DNA of 64,000 nt from Calvatia gigantea (Eukaryota; Basidiomycota; Agaricomycetes; Agaricales; Lycoperdaceae). A program made the position numbers and the translations under genes. Shown piece by piece: positions 10,375-22,063 of this stretch (position 1 is the first letter of the stretch; each line of letters starts with the position of its first letter). The stretch lies in assembly GCA_025093985.1 (NCBI GenBank), contig JACAAK010000002.1, forward strand, positions 3,224,001 to 3,288,000, given 5' to 3'. The notes under the pieces are model-generated. The model searched no databases. It was not told the origin of the DNA and saw only the letters and a program-made list of their open reading frames with translations.

Positions 10375-10957
10375 ATAGCCAAGTCCGTATTTCAGGAAGA
10401 TGCTTCTTGTGGTACACAACTATGAGCATAAATAAATAATAAATAATCCGCATGTGTCGTGAACTTTCGTGCCTGAAGCTTGAAGCTTGCATTTGCGAGG
10501 TCCTCTCTGTTAAGTGAGGCAGCCATGGCCAGAAAATCAACATTCTAAGTTCGATCTCTGTCCAGGGTTAGGAACGAATGCTGGATAGTTTCCAGATCAG
10601 GACTCCTTGGTGATCCACGAAATCAGGCTCGGGGTGTGGGTAAATTTTCCAAAATTGACTGCGCGGGAAATAAAGCAGCTGTTGCACTGTTCTCTATCGA
10701 CGATCTGATTTCTCCCTTGTGCAAACTATTTAAAATCACCTCTAGTGCACTATTTGAGTTGCTTTGGACGGAAGTCTTACTGGTTGACGAAAAGGATTCC
10801 CGTCTCCGGCGAGGGCCTTATGTGACGTTCCGCTCAAGACACACATACAACCGATATCCCTTGATTGTCTTCATTCTGTTACTTCTTGATCGCGTTTCTG
10901 AATTGATTACGGTATCTCGAACTGCTTATCGCGATACAAAATATTGGAAAAGTAACC
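10375..10957. other. Intergenic, upstream of glutamate 5-kinase
   Basis: Contains an AT-rich polyadenylation-like stretch near 10430-10445. A 125-codon open frame from 10636 runs into the kinase start in another frame and is treated as chance. Confidence 0.5.
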
Positions 10958-12794
10958 ATGGGACGAGGCTCAAGGCATGGACCTCCCTGTACAGTTGTTA
11001 TAAAATTAGGTGAGTCATCTTTGTGGTATTTTCGCGCCGTTGTAGGGTACTGATGGAGGTTTTGTGGTGTAGGCACTTCTTCAATTGTTCATGAGGAGAC
11101 ACACCAACCATTGCTTTCTACACTTTCGTCTATCGTCGAGACCGTGATACAGTTGAAGAGACAGGGACACAGGATCGTCCTTGTAAGCTCTGGGGCTATT
11201 GGGGTTGGGTTGAAGAGGATGGATTTGCCGAGTCGGCCGAAGAGTCTTTCAGGCAAGCAAGTATGCGCAAGCCCTTCAAAGGCATCGTATCATTGAGTGT
11301 TGAACTTTTTTTGCGTAGGCGCTGGCTGCAATTGGGCAGGGACGACTAATTGCATTATGGGACAATCTATTTGGACAATTGGAGCAACCCATTGCTCAAA
11401 TACTGCTGACAAGAGGAGATATCTCGGATGTACGTTGGCTGTCATTCTAGTAGCGGTTAATTTAACTGTCTGATCCCTTCGTCTGCAGAGAACCCGGTAC
11501 CTTAACGCCGTGAATACGCTCCAAGAACTTCTGTCTATGGGAGTGGTCCCTATTGTGAACGAAAATGACACTGTCTCTGTCAGCGTAAGTAACCGCACAA
11601 CCTTGCTTCACTCCGCTTTTACCATTCATTTGCAGGAGATCAAATTTGGAGACAACGATACCCTTTCTGCGATTACCTCTGCAATGATCCATGCGGATTA
11701 CCTATTCCTTCTCACTGATGTCGACGGTCTGTACACGGCGAATCCACGAAAGGATCCCAAGGCGAAATTGATAGAAATTGTAACGTCCGTGGCTGCTATC
11801 CGTTCCGAAGGTAAGCTCGGGTGCCCAGGCCCAACACTCCGCTCACACTATCTTCTGATACAGTGAGTACGACTACATTGGGGTCGAATCTCGGCACTGG
11901 TGGAATGGAGACAAAACTAATTGCAGCTGAAATCGCTACTGCAGCTGGCGTGACTACGATCATCACTTCGAGCAAGCACCCCGAAAATATCTTTAGCATT
12001 ATCGAGTACCACCACCGCAACACTCCCGGAACTTATTCGGCACCTTCAACTCCCCGAGAACCGCTGTCAGGCCCCAGCTCATCACTCACGACAAATGACA
12101 ATAATCTGGATGAAAGGAAGATGGACGGTGACTCATTTCCCGTTGTTCTTCGACCACCGCATACGACATTTATGCCTTCGCCAACGCCGCTTCGTGACCT
12201 CAAGTCCTGGACAAGTCACACTCTATTCCCTTCAGGAGGTGTGATCATTGACGCTGGCGCACACTTGGTCCTATCACGTCGGGAATCTGGTGGACGTTTG
12301 TTGGCTGTTGGTGTACGTGGTGTGATTGGCGCCTTTGCTTCTGGCCAGGCGGTCCGCATTTGCATCCGTAAGGGTGACTCCGTGTCCTCTTCATCTCAAG
12401 AAGCTGCACGCGAGAAGTACGCAAAAGGTTTAGGTTTGACGCGGCCGAATACTCCGACCGTGACAAGTATATCCAATTCTCGTTCGACAGAGACGGCACC
12501 GGACGAACCTGCAGGGACAAGAGACCTTCCTGTATCTGAGGATGACGTGGTATTGGTCGACAAAAGTCCAGACTACACCGAGGCTGACTTAGTTGAAGTC
12601 GGGAGAGGATTGGCTAATTATAATTCAGCACAGATCGGACGGGTGAAAGGTTTGAACAGGTATGGATGCCCAACTGTCTCACTTCCACGAGGGTTCTAAT
12701 CGAACTTTACAGCTCATTGTTGACGCAGGTATTGGGCTATGCAGACTCGGAGTATGTGGTTGAAAATATCACAATCCGTGTACCCCCTTCGTGA
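10958..12794 (+). CDS. PRO1: Glutamate 5-kinase with C-terminal PUA domain
   Basis: The enzyme phosphorylates L-glutamate with ATP, the first step of proline synthesis, in the cytosol. Seven exons (10958-11009, 11073-11260, 11319-11429, 11489-11584, 11636-11810, 11864-12659, 12713-12794) give 499 residues without a frame break. The amino-acid-kinase domain shows VVIKLGTSSIV at the start, [33 protein letters not shown] and [10 protein letters not shown]. The GTGGMETKL loop follows. A low-complexity insert precedes the PUA domain (from about DAGAHLVLS to RVKGLN). The start at 10958 puts the first Gly of the GTS motif across the first junction, as expected. The size fits fungal PRO1, which is normally feedback-inhibited by proline (family knowledge). 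Confidence 0.96.
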
Positions 12795-13032
12795 TAGATG
12801 TGTACACAATGGAATGAAGATGTTCGTTGTTAGACCAACTGGTGCCGATACGGGGCGACGCTGCCGGAAGGATGGTGGCTGTAACGTTTGTTTGTCCTGA
12901 ACAAACAAGGATGATGCATAACCGATAATAATTTTTGGTTCATAACATCTCCACAAGTACCTCAACCTTTTCATTAACCACGCTTTTCCTGTTCATGCAC
13001 TAACTTATTGTTTCCTCCCTTCCTCATTCACC

Positions 13033-14378
13033 ATGTATCACAACAACTCCATCCGCATCTTGACGGGTACGTCGTTTCCGTCGTCTGCGCTGTTCACAAC
13101 TTACCTGTGTCCTCAGGGAACAGTCACCCGGAGCTCGCCCAAGCTGTGGCCGAGCGGTGAGCTCTCTCGAATCGCCTCCAAGAGATACCACTTAAACGAC
13201 AGCCACCACCAACTTGTGATTATTTGACAATCTCAGGCTCAATGTCCCTCTTGTCCCGGTCACGGTTAAAAAGTTCTCCAACGGAGAAACCAGCGTAAAA
13301 GTTTCCGAGTCAGTCCGTGACGAAGACGTCTTCATCATCCAATCCGGCTGCAGCGATGTCAACGACAATTTCATGGAGTTGCTCATCTTAATCTCCGCAT
13401 GTAAAACGGCGTCAGCACGCAGGATCACTGCTGTTATCCCTTGCTTCCCTTACGCACGCATGGATAAAAAGGACAAATCCCGCGCTCCTATTACGGCCAA
13501 ATTGGTGGCGAACATGCTGGTGGTTGCAGGATGCGATCACGTTATTACAATGGACCTCCATGCAAGCCAGATCCAGGGATTTTTTGACATCCCTGTGGAT
13601 AACCTTTGGTCGGAACCATTGATGATATCTTACATTAAGCGAACTATTCCCGGCTGGGAGAATGGTATCGTTGTTAGTCCAGATGCTGGTGGTGCCAAAC
13701 GGTGAGTACTTCGCCTCGGACCTGTAGCCTCCATTATCTGCGGGTCTAACTCACGCTCCCAGTGCGACTGCAATGGCCGATAAGCTCGGAATTGAGTTCG
13801 CTCTGACTCACCGGAAGCGAGAAGGAAAATCCCAAACTGCCCCAGAGCGGATGGAAATTCTTGTTGGAGACGTGAAGGATAAGGTGTGCAATTCATTTTG
13901 CAGGTACGTTACGACATATTGATTAGACCCCATTAGGTCGTGATTCTTTTGGACGATATGATTGACACCGGAACCACTCTCACACTTGCTGCCCGAACCC
14001 TGCATGAGAACGGTGCCAAAACTGTCCATGCCCTAATATCACATGGTAACGTCCTTGTTCCAGAACCGCCGGTTCACCTGGCTAATAACAAACGTTGGTG
14101 TAGGCCTCCTATCCGAAGCGAACATGAGCATGATCGACGAACTTCCAATTGAACGACTCGTGGTATGTTACCACCTTTTCTTTAACGTAAATGTTGTCTG
14201 AAATTTCTAGGTCACCAACACCATCCCGCAAAAACAACACCAAAAACTGTGCTCGAAGCTCATCACCATTGACATCAGCCCAACAATCGCAGAGAGCATT
14301 CGCAGGACTCATAACGGCGAGAGCATCAGCTTACTCTTTGGTGAATGGGCAGATCCATCAAACGTTGCTATCGTGTAG
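13033..14378 (+). CDS. PRS: Ribose-phosphate pyrophosphokinase (PRPP synthetase)
   Basis: The enzyme makes PRPP from ribose 5-phosphate and ATP for purine, pyrimidine, histidine, tryptophan and NAD synthesis. Seven exons (13033-13066, 13117-13156, 13237-13701, 13763-13883, 13937-14045, 14104-14162, 14211-14378) give 331 residues, the usual size for the short fungal PRS type. Motifs seen are the N-terminal [22 protein letters not shown], the signature [22 protein letters not shown] across a junction, and the PRPP-binding loop [14 protein letters not shown]. There is no frame break. Fungi usually have several PRS subunits forming a hetero-complex, and which one this is cannot be settled here. 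Confidence 0.96.
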
Positions 14379-14628
14379 GCACACTTGCTAGCTACCCTGT
14401 ATTTTACTGCATATCAAATACTTAGCTATCTCTTAGACGACATTTACGCCTCTTGATTACTTTCATGTATAGTTTCTCGAACGGACCTACTGTTACTTTG
14501 GATATACGTAGCCCCGTTTGAGCCCTCATTTTATGTTTCTTTTGATTGTGTGGCTGGGGACAAGCGTGGCATATCCCCGTTCGGGGTGAGAAAGGCATAC
14601 AAATGTCAAAGTTTTGATAACGGAGAAT

Positions 14629-15718
14629 TCAGGAAGAAGGGTCCCTTGGAGGGGCTTTCTCGGCATTCTTGTCGCTAGACAGGATTGCTTCTACATTGCT
14701 CCCAAGCTTAAGGCGATCCTCGATGCTTAGAGACGCTGGCGCGGAATAGCCTAGCCCTAGGTTTGGGTGAGTGAATGAGAAGGGTACAAATTTCAAATGG
14801 TTCAAACGTACTCAAAGCAGGGTATTGCAAGGGTAGTTCCTCTGAATAGACGGGAAGTTTTGACAAGTCAAGTGCATATGACTGTCCTAACCATGCAACA
14901 CGATGTTCGTGGTCACTGAAATTTGCCATTATTCATAATTTCTTCAATTGGGTCCATGTCCTGGATTTTTTACTCACCGCCGCTATAAGTACAACATAAG
15001 CCATCAGTGGAGAAGATAGTCCTGGAGATAGTTCTACTTACTTCCTCTCGTGTCAGGGGGTGGATTAGAATACTATTCAAAGGTTGTAGCGACCCGTGTA
15101 CCTCATTAAGCGCTAAGAATTTTACGTACCTCAGGTTACCTCTGTTCAAACAGAAGTACGAGAAGACGGCTGAGAACGTCTCAGCCGGGCACCATACCTC
15201 GTATGAACCTGTCAAAAACATCTGGGTATTAGTTTGGCGGCTTGCTACACAGGGTTTTGAATGCCCAGATCCTGTTCCGGTGGTGGTCTGGTGGGAATCT
15301 CGTGGTATCTAGACACTAACCAACAGGATGCGGACCCATTGGCCCCATATTCACGCGGAATAAAGGGACCGCAACGAACGCCCCGTCCCGACGGAGGCGA
15401 AGAACGGCATCTCTGAGCTTCATCGCAGCCTGGTGCTCATCAGGGTTGTTCTGATGGAAGTAGATGTCTGTTCAGTTTATGAAACCGAAAGCGTATTCCG
15501 GAGCGCATGCATAAGCCAGTGATCACAGAGATCGTGGGCGCGTTTGACCTACGGAAGTGCCATTCCCTGTACAATTCCGAAAGGCGCAATGAGAATTATC
15601 TGTTCTGTCAAAGGATCCTTGGGAATTTGAACATGAACGATGACCCTTACTTAATCTCGGACTCAAGAACTGTCTTTAAGTCTGTCTGTGGTTCTGGCTG
15701 CCAAGAAATACTACTCAT
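14629..15718 (-). CDS. DODA: DOPA 4,5-dioxygenase (DODA family), with 5-nt and 14-nt exons
   Basis: This is a non-haem iron extradiol dioxygenase family. In fly agaric the enzyme opens the DOPA ring to give betalamic acid and muscaflavin precursors; whether this copy uses DOPA is inference. Eight exons (15718-15651, 15566-15553, 15467-15321, 15208-15130, 15072-15042, 14982-14978, 14915-14812, 14756-14629) sum to 576 nt, giving 191 residues. Family motifs are EIKEWHFHIYFHQNN (iron-binding His region), LRDAVLRLRRDGAFVAVPLFR, NMGPMGPHPVGSYEVW, HPLTREE, DHEHRVAWLG and the C-terminal LPLQYPALRLGY. The 14-nt exon carries the EWHF part and the 5-nt exon CGGCG completes EERRDHE. All junctions have AG acceptors and GT donors and the frame is exact. 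Confidence 0.93.
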
Positions 15719-16276
15719 CTTGCCTTGCTTGATTGGAATTGTGACTGGCAATGAGAGATTGGGGGCCAAAGGAGGGTCTGTTGGCGTAAGCTGGGAAATG
15801 AAGAATCAAGGTGTCACGAGGACCGGCAAAAAGTCAATCGTTCTTTGTTTCCCATTACTGAAGTACTCAGGAATGAGCTTATCTGCTTCGGGATGCTTTC
15901 CCCCAAACGCTCATAGGTGCATATGTCACGGTATCAATTTTCTACTCTTTAGTGTGATCGTTCTCTAGTTCCGGGTCGCAATCCAACCGTCCATCCAGTC
16001 CAGGAGAGACTTCCCGAGGAGCTCATAGCTGGACTCAATCATGGCGTAGGAACAAACGGGGTCCCCAAAAGCTATATAAGATCCCAGGGCCCCCCTAGGC
16101 CCGCCAATCTGGTACAGTGAATTTCTGTTACTATAGTTTTATGATTCTCAACTACACTGTAGCTTTCGTTGATCAGCGTCAACGTGCCAGAACCAAACAC
16201 CTGTCCACAATGACCTCAGCGCGACGGATATTCTGAGTTCGCATAACCACGTAACTTGTTTTTGGCCGCTCCAGAA
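15719..16276. other. Divergent promoter region (DODA minus, ALG2 plus)
   Basis: The start codons of the two genes face away from each other. A TATATAAG lies near 16072 on the plus strand. The 153-codon plus-strand frame at 15507-15968 overlaps DODA exons on the other strand and is a shadow. Confidence 0.5.
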
Positions 16277-17945
16277 ATGCCGTCTCGGCCATTGAGGATA
16301 GCGTTCATTCATCCAGATCTTGGAATTGGTACACAGGCTTGTCTTTGCCTAATGTTACGCTGCTGATTCTTCTGCCAGGCGGTGCTGAACGTTTGGTTGT
16401 CGACGCTGCTCTTGGATTACAAGGGCCTAGGACATTCTGTCGACATATACACCTCACACTGGGATTCAAACCATTGTTTCGAAGAGACTAAGGATGGTGC
16501 GTGTCAGCAAGACTCGGGAGTAGGAATTGTCCTGACGCACATCTAGGCAGCCTGAAAGTACATTATATTAAACCTCCCTTCCCAAGATCGTTTGCAGGGA
16601 AATTCCATATCCTATGCGCGCACGCGAGACAATTACACTTAATTACCCATCTTCTTGCACCATGGGCGCCAACGTACGATGTCTACTTTGTCGACCAACT
16701 GTCAACATGCGTCCCGTTCCTTCGAAATGTTGGAGGTACTCGCGTTGTCTTTTACTGCCATTTTCCTGACAAATTGCTGGCAAATGGAGCATTCGTTGAC
16801 GGAAACCTAGTCAAGAAACAGGGGAGTCTGTTGAAGAGAATTTACCGGTATCCTATGGATTGGCTGGAAGAGGTGACAACAAGTGCGTCATTATCTATCA
16901 GCTGCCGGTTGTTCCTGACCTCCAAAAGGACAGGCTGATGTTATCCTGGCGAACTCTAAGTTTACAGCACGCGTGTTCAAATCGTATTTCCCCTCAATAC
17001 CACGCAATCCAGAAATTGTATACCCAGGCATTAATATTCAAGCCTATGTGTCCGAGGTGGACATGACTGATCAGGAGATTTCTAAAATATTATCGTTCGT
17101 GCTATTTATGACCTTGTATGTCCAGACTAATGTTATTGCAGACATCGACCGACCTTGCTATCTCTAAACCGTTTTGAGAAGAAAAAGAACGCCGCTTTAG
17201 CAATAGAGGCTTTCGCAATTTTCAAGAAACGTTCTTCACAAGACCTACGCCTCGTTCTCGCAGGTAAGTAGCCTCTACTTCTGAAATCTTAGGCATTCTT
17301 TTAAGCCACAGCTTAGGCGGTTATGATCCTCGACTTCAGGATAACATTCAAACACTGGATTCCTTAATAGAACTCGCGCGGTCACACTCTCTGGTATATA
17401 CCATTGAAACCCCCGCAGTATCTGTAGTTCCGGTCCCTGAACATACCAAACAACCTACACCCGATATCTTATTCCTTCTCAATTTCACAACCCCACAAAG
17501 AACCGCCCTACTCAATGCCCCGTCCACAAGGGTACTCCTGTATACACCCGCTAATGAGCACTTCGGAATTGGCCCCGTGGAAGCAATGATTTGCGGTTTA
17601 CCGGTCCTGGCCTGTGATAGTGGCGGACCAACAGAAAGCATCATCGACGCACCGCCTGATACCCGTACTGGTTGGCTTTGCCCTCCAGATCCAACAATCT
17701 GGGCAGACACGCTACAAGAAATTCTTGCTCTTCCTCCACACGAGAGGGATGTTCTGTCCATTCGAGGCAAGGAGCGGGCACGCGAGTTGTTTGGTCTGGA
17801 CGCCATGTCGAAGGGTTTAGAGAGGGCACTGGTCTCAGCTGTATCGCTGGGTGGTGTCGACAATGTCGGCTTTAAGTTATTTGTGCTATTGGTTAGTTTC
17901 CTTGTTGCATATGTATCCACTCACCTTGTCTTCTCATCTCTATGA
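16277..17945 (+). CDS. ALG2: Alpha-1,3/1,6-mannosyltransferase ALG2
   Basis: A GT4 glycosyltransferase that adds the second and third mannose to the dolichol-linked N-glycan precursor on the cytosolic ER face. Exon 1 (16277-16328) encodes RIAFIHPDLGIG, and exon 2 starts GAERLVVDAALGL. Further motifs are GHSVDIYTSH, SFAGKFHILCAHARQLHL, VFYCHFPDKLLA, QADVILANSKFTA, IVYPGINIQ, SLNRFEKKKN and the EX7E motif in NEHFGIGPVEAM with CDSGGPTE. The C-terminus has a hydrophobic segment (about FVLLVSFLVAYVSTHLVF) suited to membrane anchoring. One extra G in GGG at 16423-16425 breaks the frame between GLQ and GLGHSVD. For a normally essential single-copy enzyme this is more likely a sequence error than true loss. 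Confidence 0.93.
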
Positions 17946-18775
17946 CTATGGTTGATATACCAATGGAAGTCTCGTTGGGGGTATTTTGTGGCCTGCGGGA
18001 GATACGTTGTTCCATTATATCCTAACAAGCTATAGAGCCAATGTATTTCCAGCTAGCAGTGAGGGGAAGCTCTTCAATCATGGACCGTCCCTGCTCGAGT
18101 GGCTCCTTGTACACCTCGAACGTGATTGGAGTGCTTTTTTCTCCGGCCCTGGATAGATGGAAACGTTCTGATAAATGGTAGGAGCTAAAGTGAACAGCCC
18201 TTATGATGATACTTCCTTTTGGCTGCTCCGAAAGGGAACACAACTTTCGATTGGACGTTCATAATCTCCTTTAAAACTGCACCCCATTTTGACGGGCGCC
18301 TGCATGCGTCTTCAATCAGTTAGCCACCGATAGTGATAGGTTTCTGCCTTGCGAGCGTCACGAGCTCGTCCCACAACAATATCAGGTTCGGATATAGCGT
18401 ATTCAAGGCACTGACTCCTTGCGTATTTACCCCTAAAAAGCCCAGAGGAACATGAATATCTCGGCTATCATCGATTATCGACCCAGCTAACTAGGCATTG
18501 CCGGTTCGAACTAGTTTTGGGATTTAAAATAAGAGAGCTCCAGGAGCCGAGCCGAATCACTCTTCCTATCAGTCTTCGGGTGTTGGACACTTGTAATAAA
18601 ACAAACTGATCCTGACGCCTGAGATCTGAGACCTTGAGTTAAAGCGCTCGTCCGCTCGTACCTGTTCACGTGGGTATCAACGGCTTCGCACTGCGTGACT
18701 CCTCACCCATGCGGTCCACTCTGTTGTTCTGTCCGAGTTTATTAACAGGACAGACTCTACCCTCCTGCACCCACC
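17946..18775. other. Intergenic, with one uncertain minus-strand open frame
   Basis: A TTTAAAATAAG element near 18523 could be the TATA box of the carboxypeptidase gene. A minus-strand frame of about 75-80 codons (18243-18022) has protein-like composition but no start or partner exon; it is listed separately. Confidence 0.5.
18022..18243 (-). CDS. Uncertain small open frame or C-terminal gene relic
   Basis: About 74 codons ending LTASWKYIGSIAC with mixed, protein-like composition (EVYKEPLEQGRSMIEELP). The first codon is not ATG and a stop lies just upstream. No family was recognised. It could be the last exon of a lost gene or chance. Confidence 0.2.
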   Translation of the reverse strand: MCSLSEQPKGSIIIRAVHFSSYHLSERFHLSRAGEKSTPITFEVYKEPLEQGRSMIEELPLTASWKYIGSIAC

Positions 18776-20855
18776 ATGAAGTCTAGACTATCTCTCCTCG
18801 CGTTTGTCTCGCTCTGCTGTTCGATAGCTTCAGCAGCACCATTCGACGAAACTCAAGTTGTTTTCAACCAGAGTCCGCTAAAGGATGCTTTCGGAATTGG
18901 TGATATCAAACATTCAGTGCTCGACTATATCGAGGACAGCAAGAAGGCTATTTTGAAGGGGAAGCACAACATGCAGAAGTGGATTCACGCAGGGAAGGAG
19001 TACATTAAGCAGGATAACCTTCTTTGTAAGACCATTTCCCGCTTTGGGCCTGCTGTGGACTGAACGCTGAATGACATAAACGACATCCAGACGAGCTGGT
19101 TTCGCATCCTGCCTTGGACACCTACAAGCTGAGGGTTACCGAGCCCAAGATATGTGATCCCTCCGTCCAGCAGTACTCCGGCTATCTTGACATCGCGGAA
19201 GACAAGCATCTGTTCTTCTGGTACGTCATCGTGACCATAGCTGTACTGATGAGGTTAACGCTTTACCAAAAGGTTCTTTGAGTCGAGAAGCTCGCCAGAG
19301 GATGCCCCCCTCCTCCTTTGGCTTAACGGCGGGCCCGGATGTAGCTCATCCACGGGGTTGTTGTTCGAACTCGGGCCTTGCAACGTCGCCGACCAAGGCG
19401 ACACCACAACCCGCAATCCTTTCAGTTGGAACTCCCATGCAAACATCATATTCTTGGACCAACCTGTTAACGTTGGATATTCCTATGCTGACAACGGCGA
19501 GACTGTCAGCACTAGCCCAGTCGCTGGCAAAGATGTTCATGCTTTCCTTGAACTTTTCCTCAATCGCTTCCCCAAGTACTCGACTCAACCATTCCATATC
19601 GCGGCGGAAAGCTACGGTGGAACCTATGCTCCTAATATTGCCAAAGTCATCTATGATGCCAATAAACGTCTTGCGGTTGCTCCTACCCCTGGATTCAAAC
19701 ACATTAACCTTGCTTCTGTGATCCTTGCGAATGGCTTAACGGACCCATACGTTCAAATGGCCTCAGTCCCGGACTATGTTTGCAACGGCCCATTCCCTGT
19801 CTATGGCGACCCACAGGGAGTGCAATGCCAAGCATTGCGAAGCAAAGTCCCCACATGCCAGCGTTTAATCAAGTCTTGCTATCAATTCAACTCGCGCCTT
19901 ACCTGTGTCCCCGCCACAGTCTATTGTAATACCCAGCTCTTCGCCCCCTTGATGCGTACGTCCACTTTTCGCAATTGCTTCTTAATATACCGTCTCACCA
20001 CAGATACCAGAAACCGGCCTCAACCCATATGATGTTCGGAGGAAATGCGACAGGGAGAAGGATGGCAACCTGTGCTACAAGCAGATGCAATGGATTGAGG
20101 CCTGGATGAATGACTTCAAGGCATAAAGCTGCCTTGGGTGTTAATCCGGAGAGAACCTTCGAGTCATGCAACATGGAAGTCAACCGGGCCTTCACAATGA
20201 ACGGTGATGGAATGCATAATAGCGCGAGCCTACTACCCGAATTGGTCAACGATGGTGTTCGCCTCCTTGTCTATGCTGGCAATGCTGGTACGTCGCAGGT
20301 TTTTATGAAAATTTCCAGAGAGCCTAATCGATATTCTAGACATGATGTGCAACTACATGGTGAACTCGTCTTGATCCAAGGAGTACACAGATTGTTCATG
20401 CTAAGTTTTACACCAGGGCAATGAAAGATGGGTGGAACAACTCGAAACCCAGTTCTCTGAGGAATTCAAGGCGACTAAACCTTCTCCTTGGGTACCTTTC
20501 GGATCCAGTACCCAAGCTGGCGAAGTTCGCAGTGCCGGGGGTGGAGGCTTCACTGCAGGCAATGTCACATTTGTCAACATTTTCAACGCAGGGTACGATT
20601 TTCTTCGTCACCACGCCGTTACCAATAGCTGACTAAATGCGTAATACAGACACATGGTTCCATACTGATCAACCTGAGGCAGCTTTGGTACGTTTTGCTT
20701 TCCCGGCCCTTCACCGCAGTTCAGGCATCGGCACCGGATTAAGAACGAACCACTGACTAATTGCTTTTGTTATGTAGGATCTGATAACGCGGTGGATTAT
20801 GGACGTGCCTTTTGCAATCGATGCAGAAGTTGAGCTTACTCTCCCACCACTCTGA
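18776..20855 (+). CDS. Serine carboxypeptidase, CPY type (peptidase S10), two frame breaks
   Basis: A secreted or vacuolar carboxypeptidase. A signal peptide (residues 1-20, ending IASAAP) and a short propeptide precede the catalytic domain with LLLWLNGGPGCSS, the nucleophile in AESYGGTYAP, NGLTDPY, QTGLNPYDVRRKCD, and the His motif GHMVPY. A 20-nt exon (20340-20359) encodes DMMCNYM, and its first codon, the catalytic Asp by family position, is split across the junction (g/ac). An extra T at about 20124 breaks the frame before KAALGVNPERT, and another at about 20666 breaks it right after GHMVPY. All other exon junctions agree with the family. It is a pseudogene if both breaks are real, or an intact gene with sequence errors. 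Confidence 0.9.
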
Positions 20856-22063
20856 GCTGGTAGAATGGTGGATACGAGGAACACCCCGGGAGGCTGATAT
20901 TATGCTGGATTTAGACTGACAGGTTATCATTTCTCTATGAACAGTATCTACCCACCGGAATCTATCGTTATGTTTCAATAACCCTCCTCGATCAAATATA
21001 CTAAGGTAGTTCAAACAATCCAAGAGCTGCGAGTGATTGTGAACGGAAAAAAACAGAGCAAGATATAGGTACCTACCGCCCCAGGCAACGTCCCCGTAAT
21101 TTGCACTCAGGGCTTAAAGAGGTATCCGACCGAAAGACCCACGCAACTCGAAATGTTTTCTTTCTCGACTGATGACTCTTCGAGATGCTCTCACCTATTC
21201 GGATAAGATGCAATGTCAAGTCTAGCAGTCGCGAGAAGGAAACCTCGAACGCTAAAGGAGTCCGCGATTGATCGGGCTGGGCATCTCCAACAGTTGCAGA
21301 ATGACCCGTTATTCGACCTCTATTTGGTCATACCGCGGTGCAAGAGGACGTCAAAGTTCGTAGTACCTGGGTTCTGTTGGACCAGGTCCACGAGTTTCCC
21401 TTTCTACTTCTTGGCCTTCTGTGGGCTGGAAAAAAAAAAAAACAAGCATAATGATTTGACACAGCCTTCAAAGCAAGATTCGGTCCGTAAGAGGGATGAG
21501 CTGTTCTACGGACAGGCTTCTAGTGCAGGCGAGCGGTCAGGCTGCAGGAGATTTTGGCCAACTCTTGATCTATTGATTGATGAGATAGCTATGCCTATGG
21601 AAAGATTGCTGATGGTAGCATGGAGCGGATCTTACATTCATCGGAGAATTGGGAGGGATCAGAACCAATTTTATGTAGGAAGCACTTAAGGGACATCTGA
21701 ATGTTACGTTTGAAACGTGGAAATTTGTTGAAGTTTGAAAGGAAAGCTGCGTTTGACACATGTGATCGCGTGACTGCCACTGAAAGCCACTCAGGGTCAC
21801 GGGCATTGACAACTCCAATTTAGCCTGCTTCTCGCTGCTGGCGGCCAACTCTCTCCCTTGTCTCCCAGCACAAGTTCACTCCCCCCCTGAGACCGACGAA
21901 TGTGCCTCAGAGTACCATAAACGTCGACTAAAACGCCTTCTCTCCCATCTCTTCACTTTCCACTCGAAAATCAGCACAGGGGCTCCGATCCACCGAACAC
22001 TTCATTTCCTAGCCACCCACTCCAGTTAATTGGCCTCCTAAAAGATAAGGCACATTGGCGAGC
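20856..22063. other. Intergenic, no gene seen
   Basis: About 1.2 kb. It contains an A13 run near 21429 and overlapping open frames on both strands without any recognisable domain. The 158-codon plus frame at 21213 runs through the poly-A and is rejected. Confidence 0.5.

Noticed and set aside
10636..11013. 125-codon open frame before the glutamate kinase
   Set aside because: Overlaps the kinase start in another frame, contains no recognised motif and is probably chance in the promoter.
15507..15968. 153-codon plus-strand open frame
   Set aside because: It overlaps DODA exons on the opposite strand, has no domain and no splice logic.
16423..16425. Programmed +1 frameshifting in ALG2
   Set aside because: The break is in a plain GGG run without a slippery-site or stop context, and the same kind of change recurs in many unrelated genes; an insertion error is simpler.
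912..17945. A biosynthetic cluster of P450s, DODA and neighbours
   Set aside because: The intervening genes are housekeeping (TFIIF, PRO1, PRS, ALG2) and there is no synthase, transporter or regulator. The co-location looks incidental.
21213..21689. 158-codon open frame
   Set aside because: Runs through an A13 homopolymer giving Lys repeats, with a competing minus frame and no family signal.
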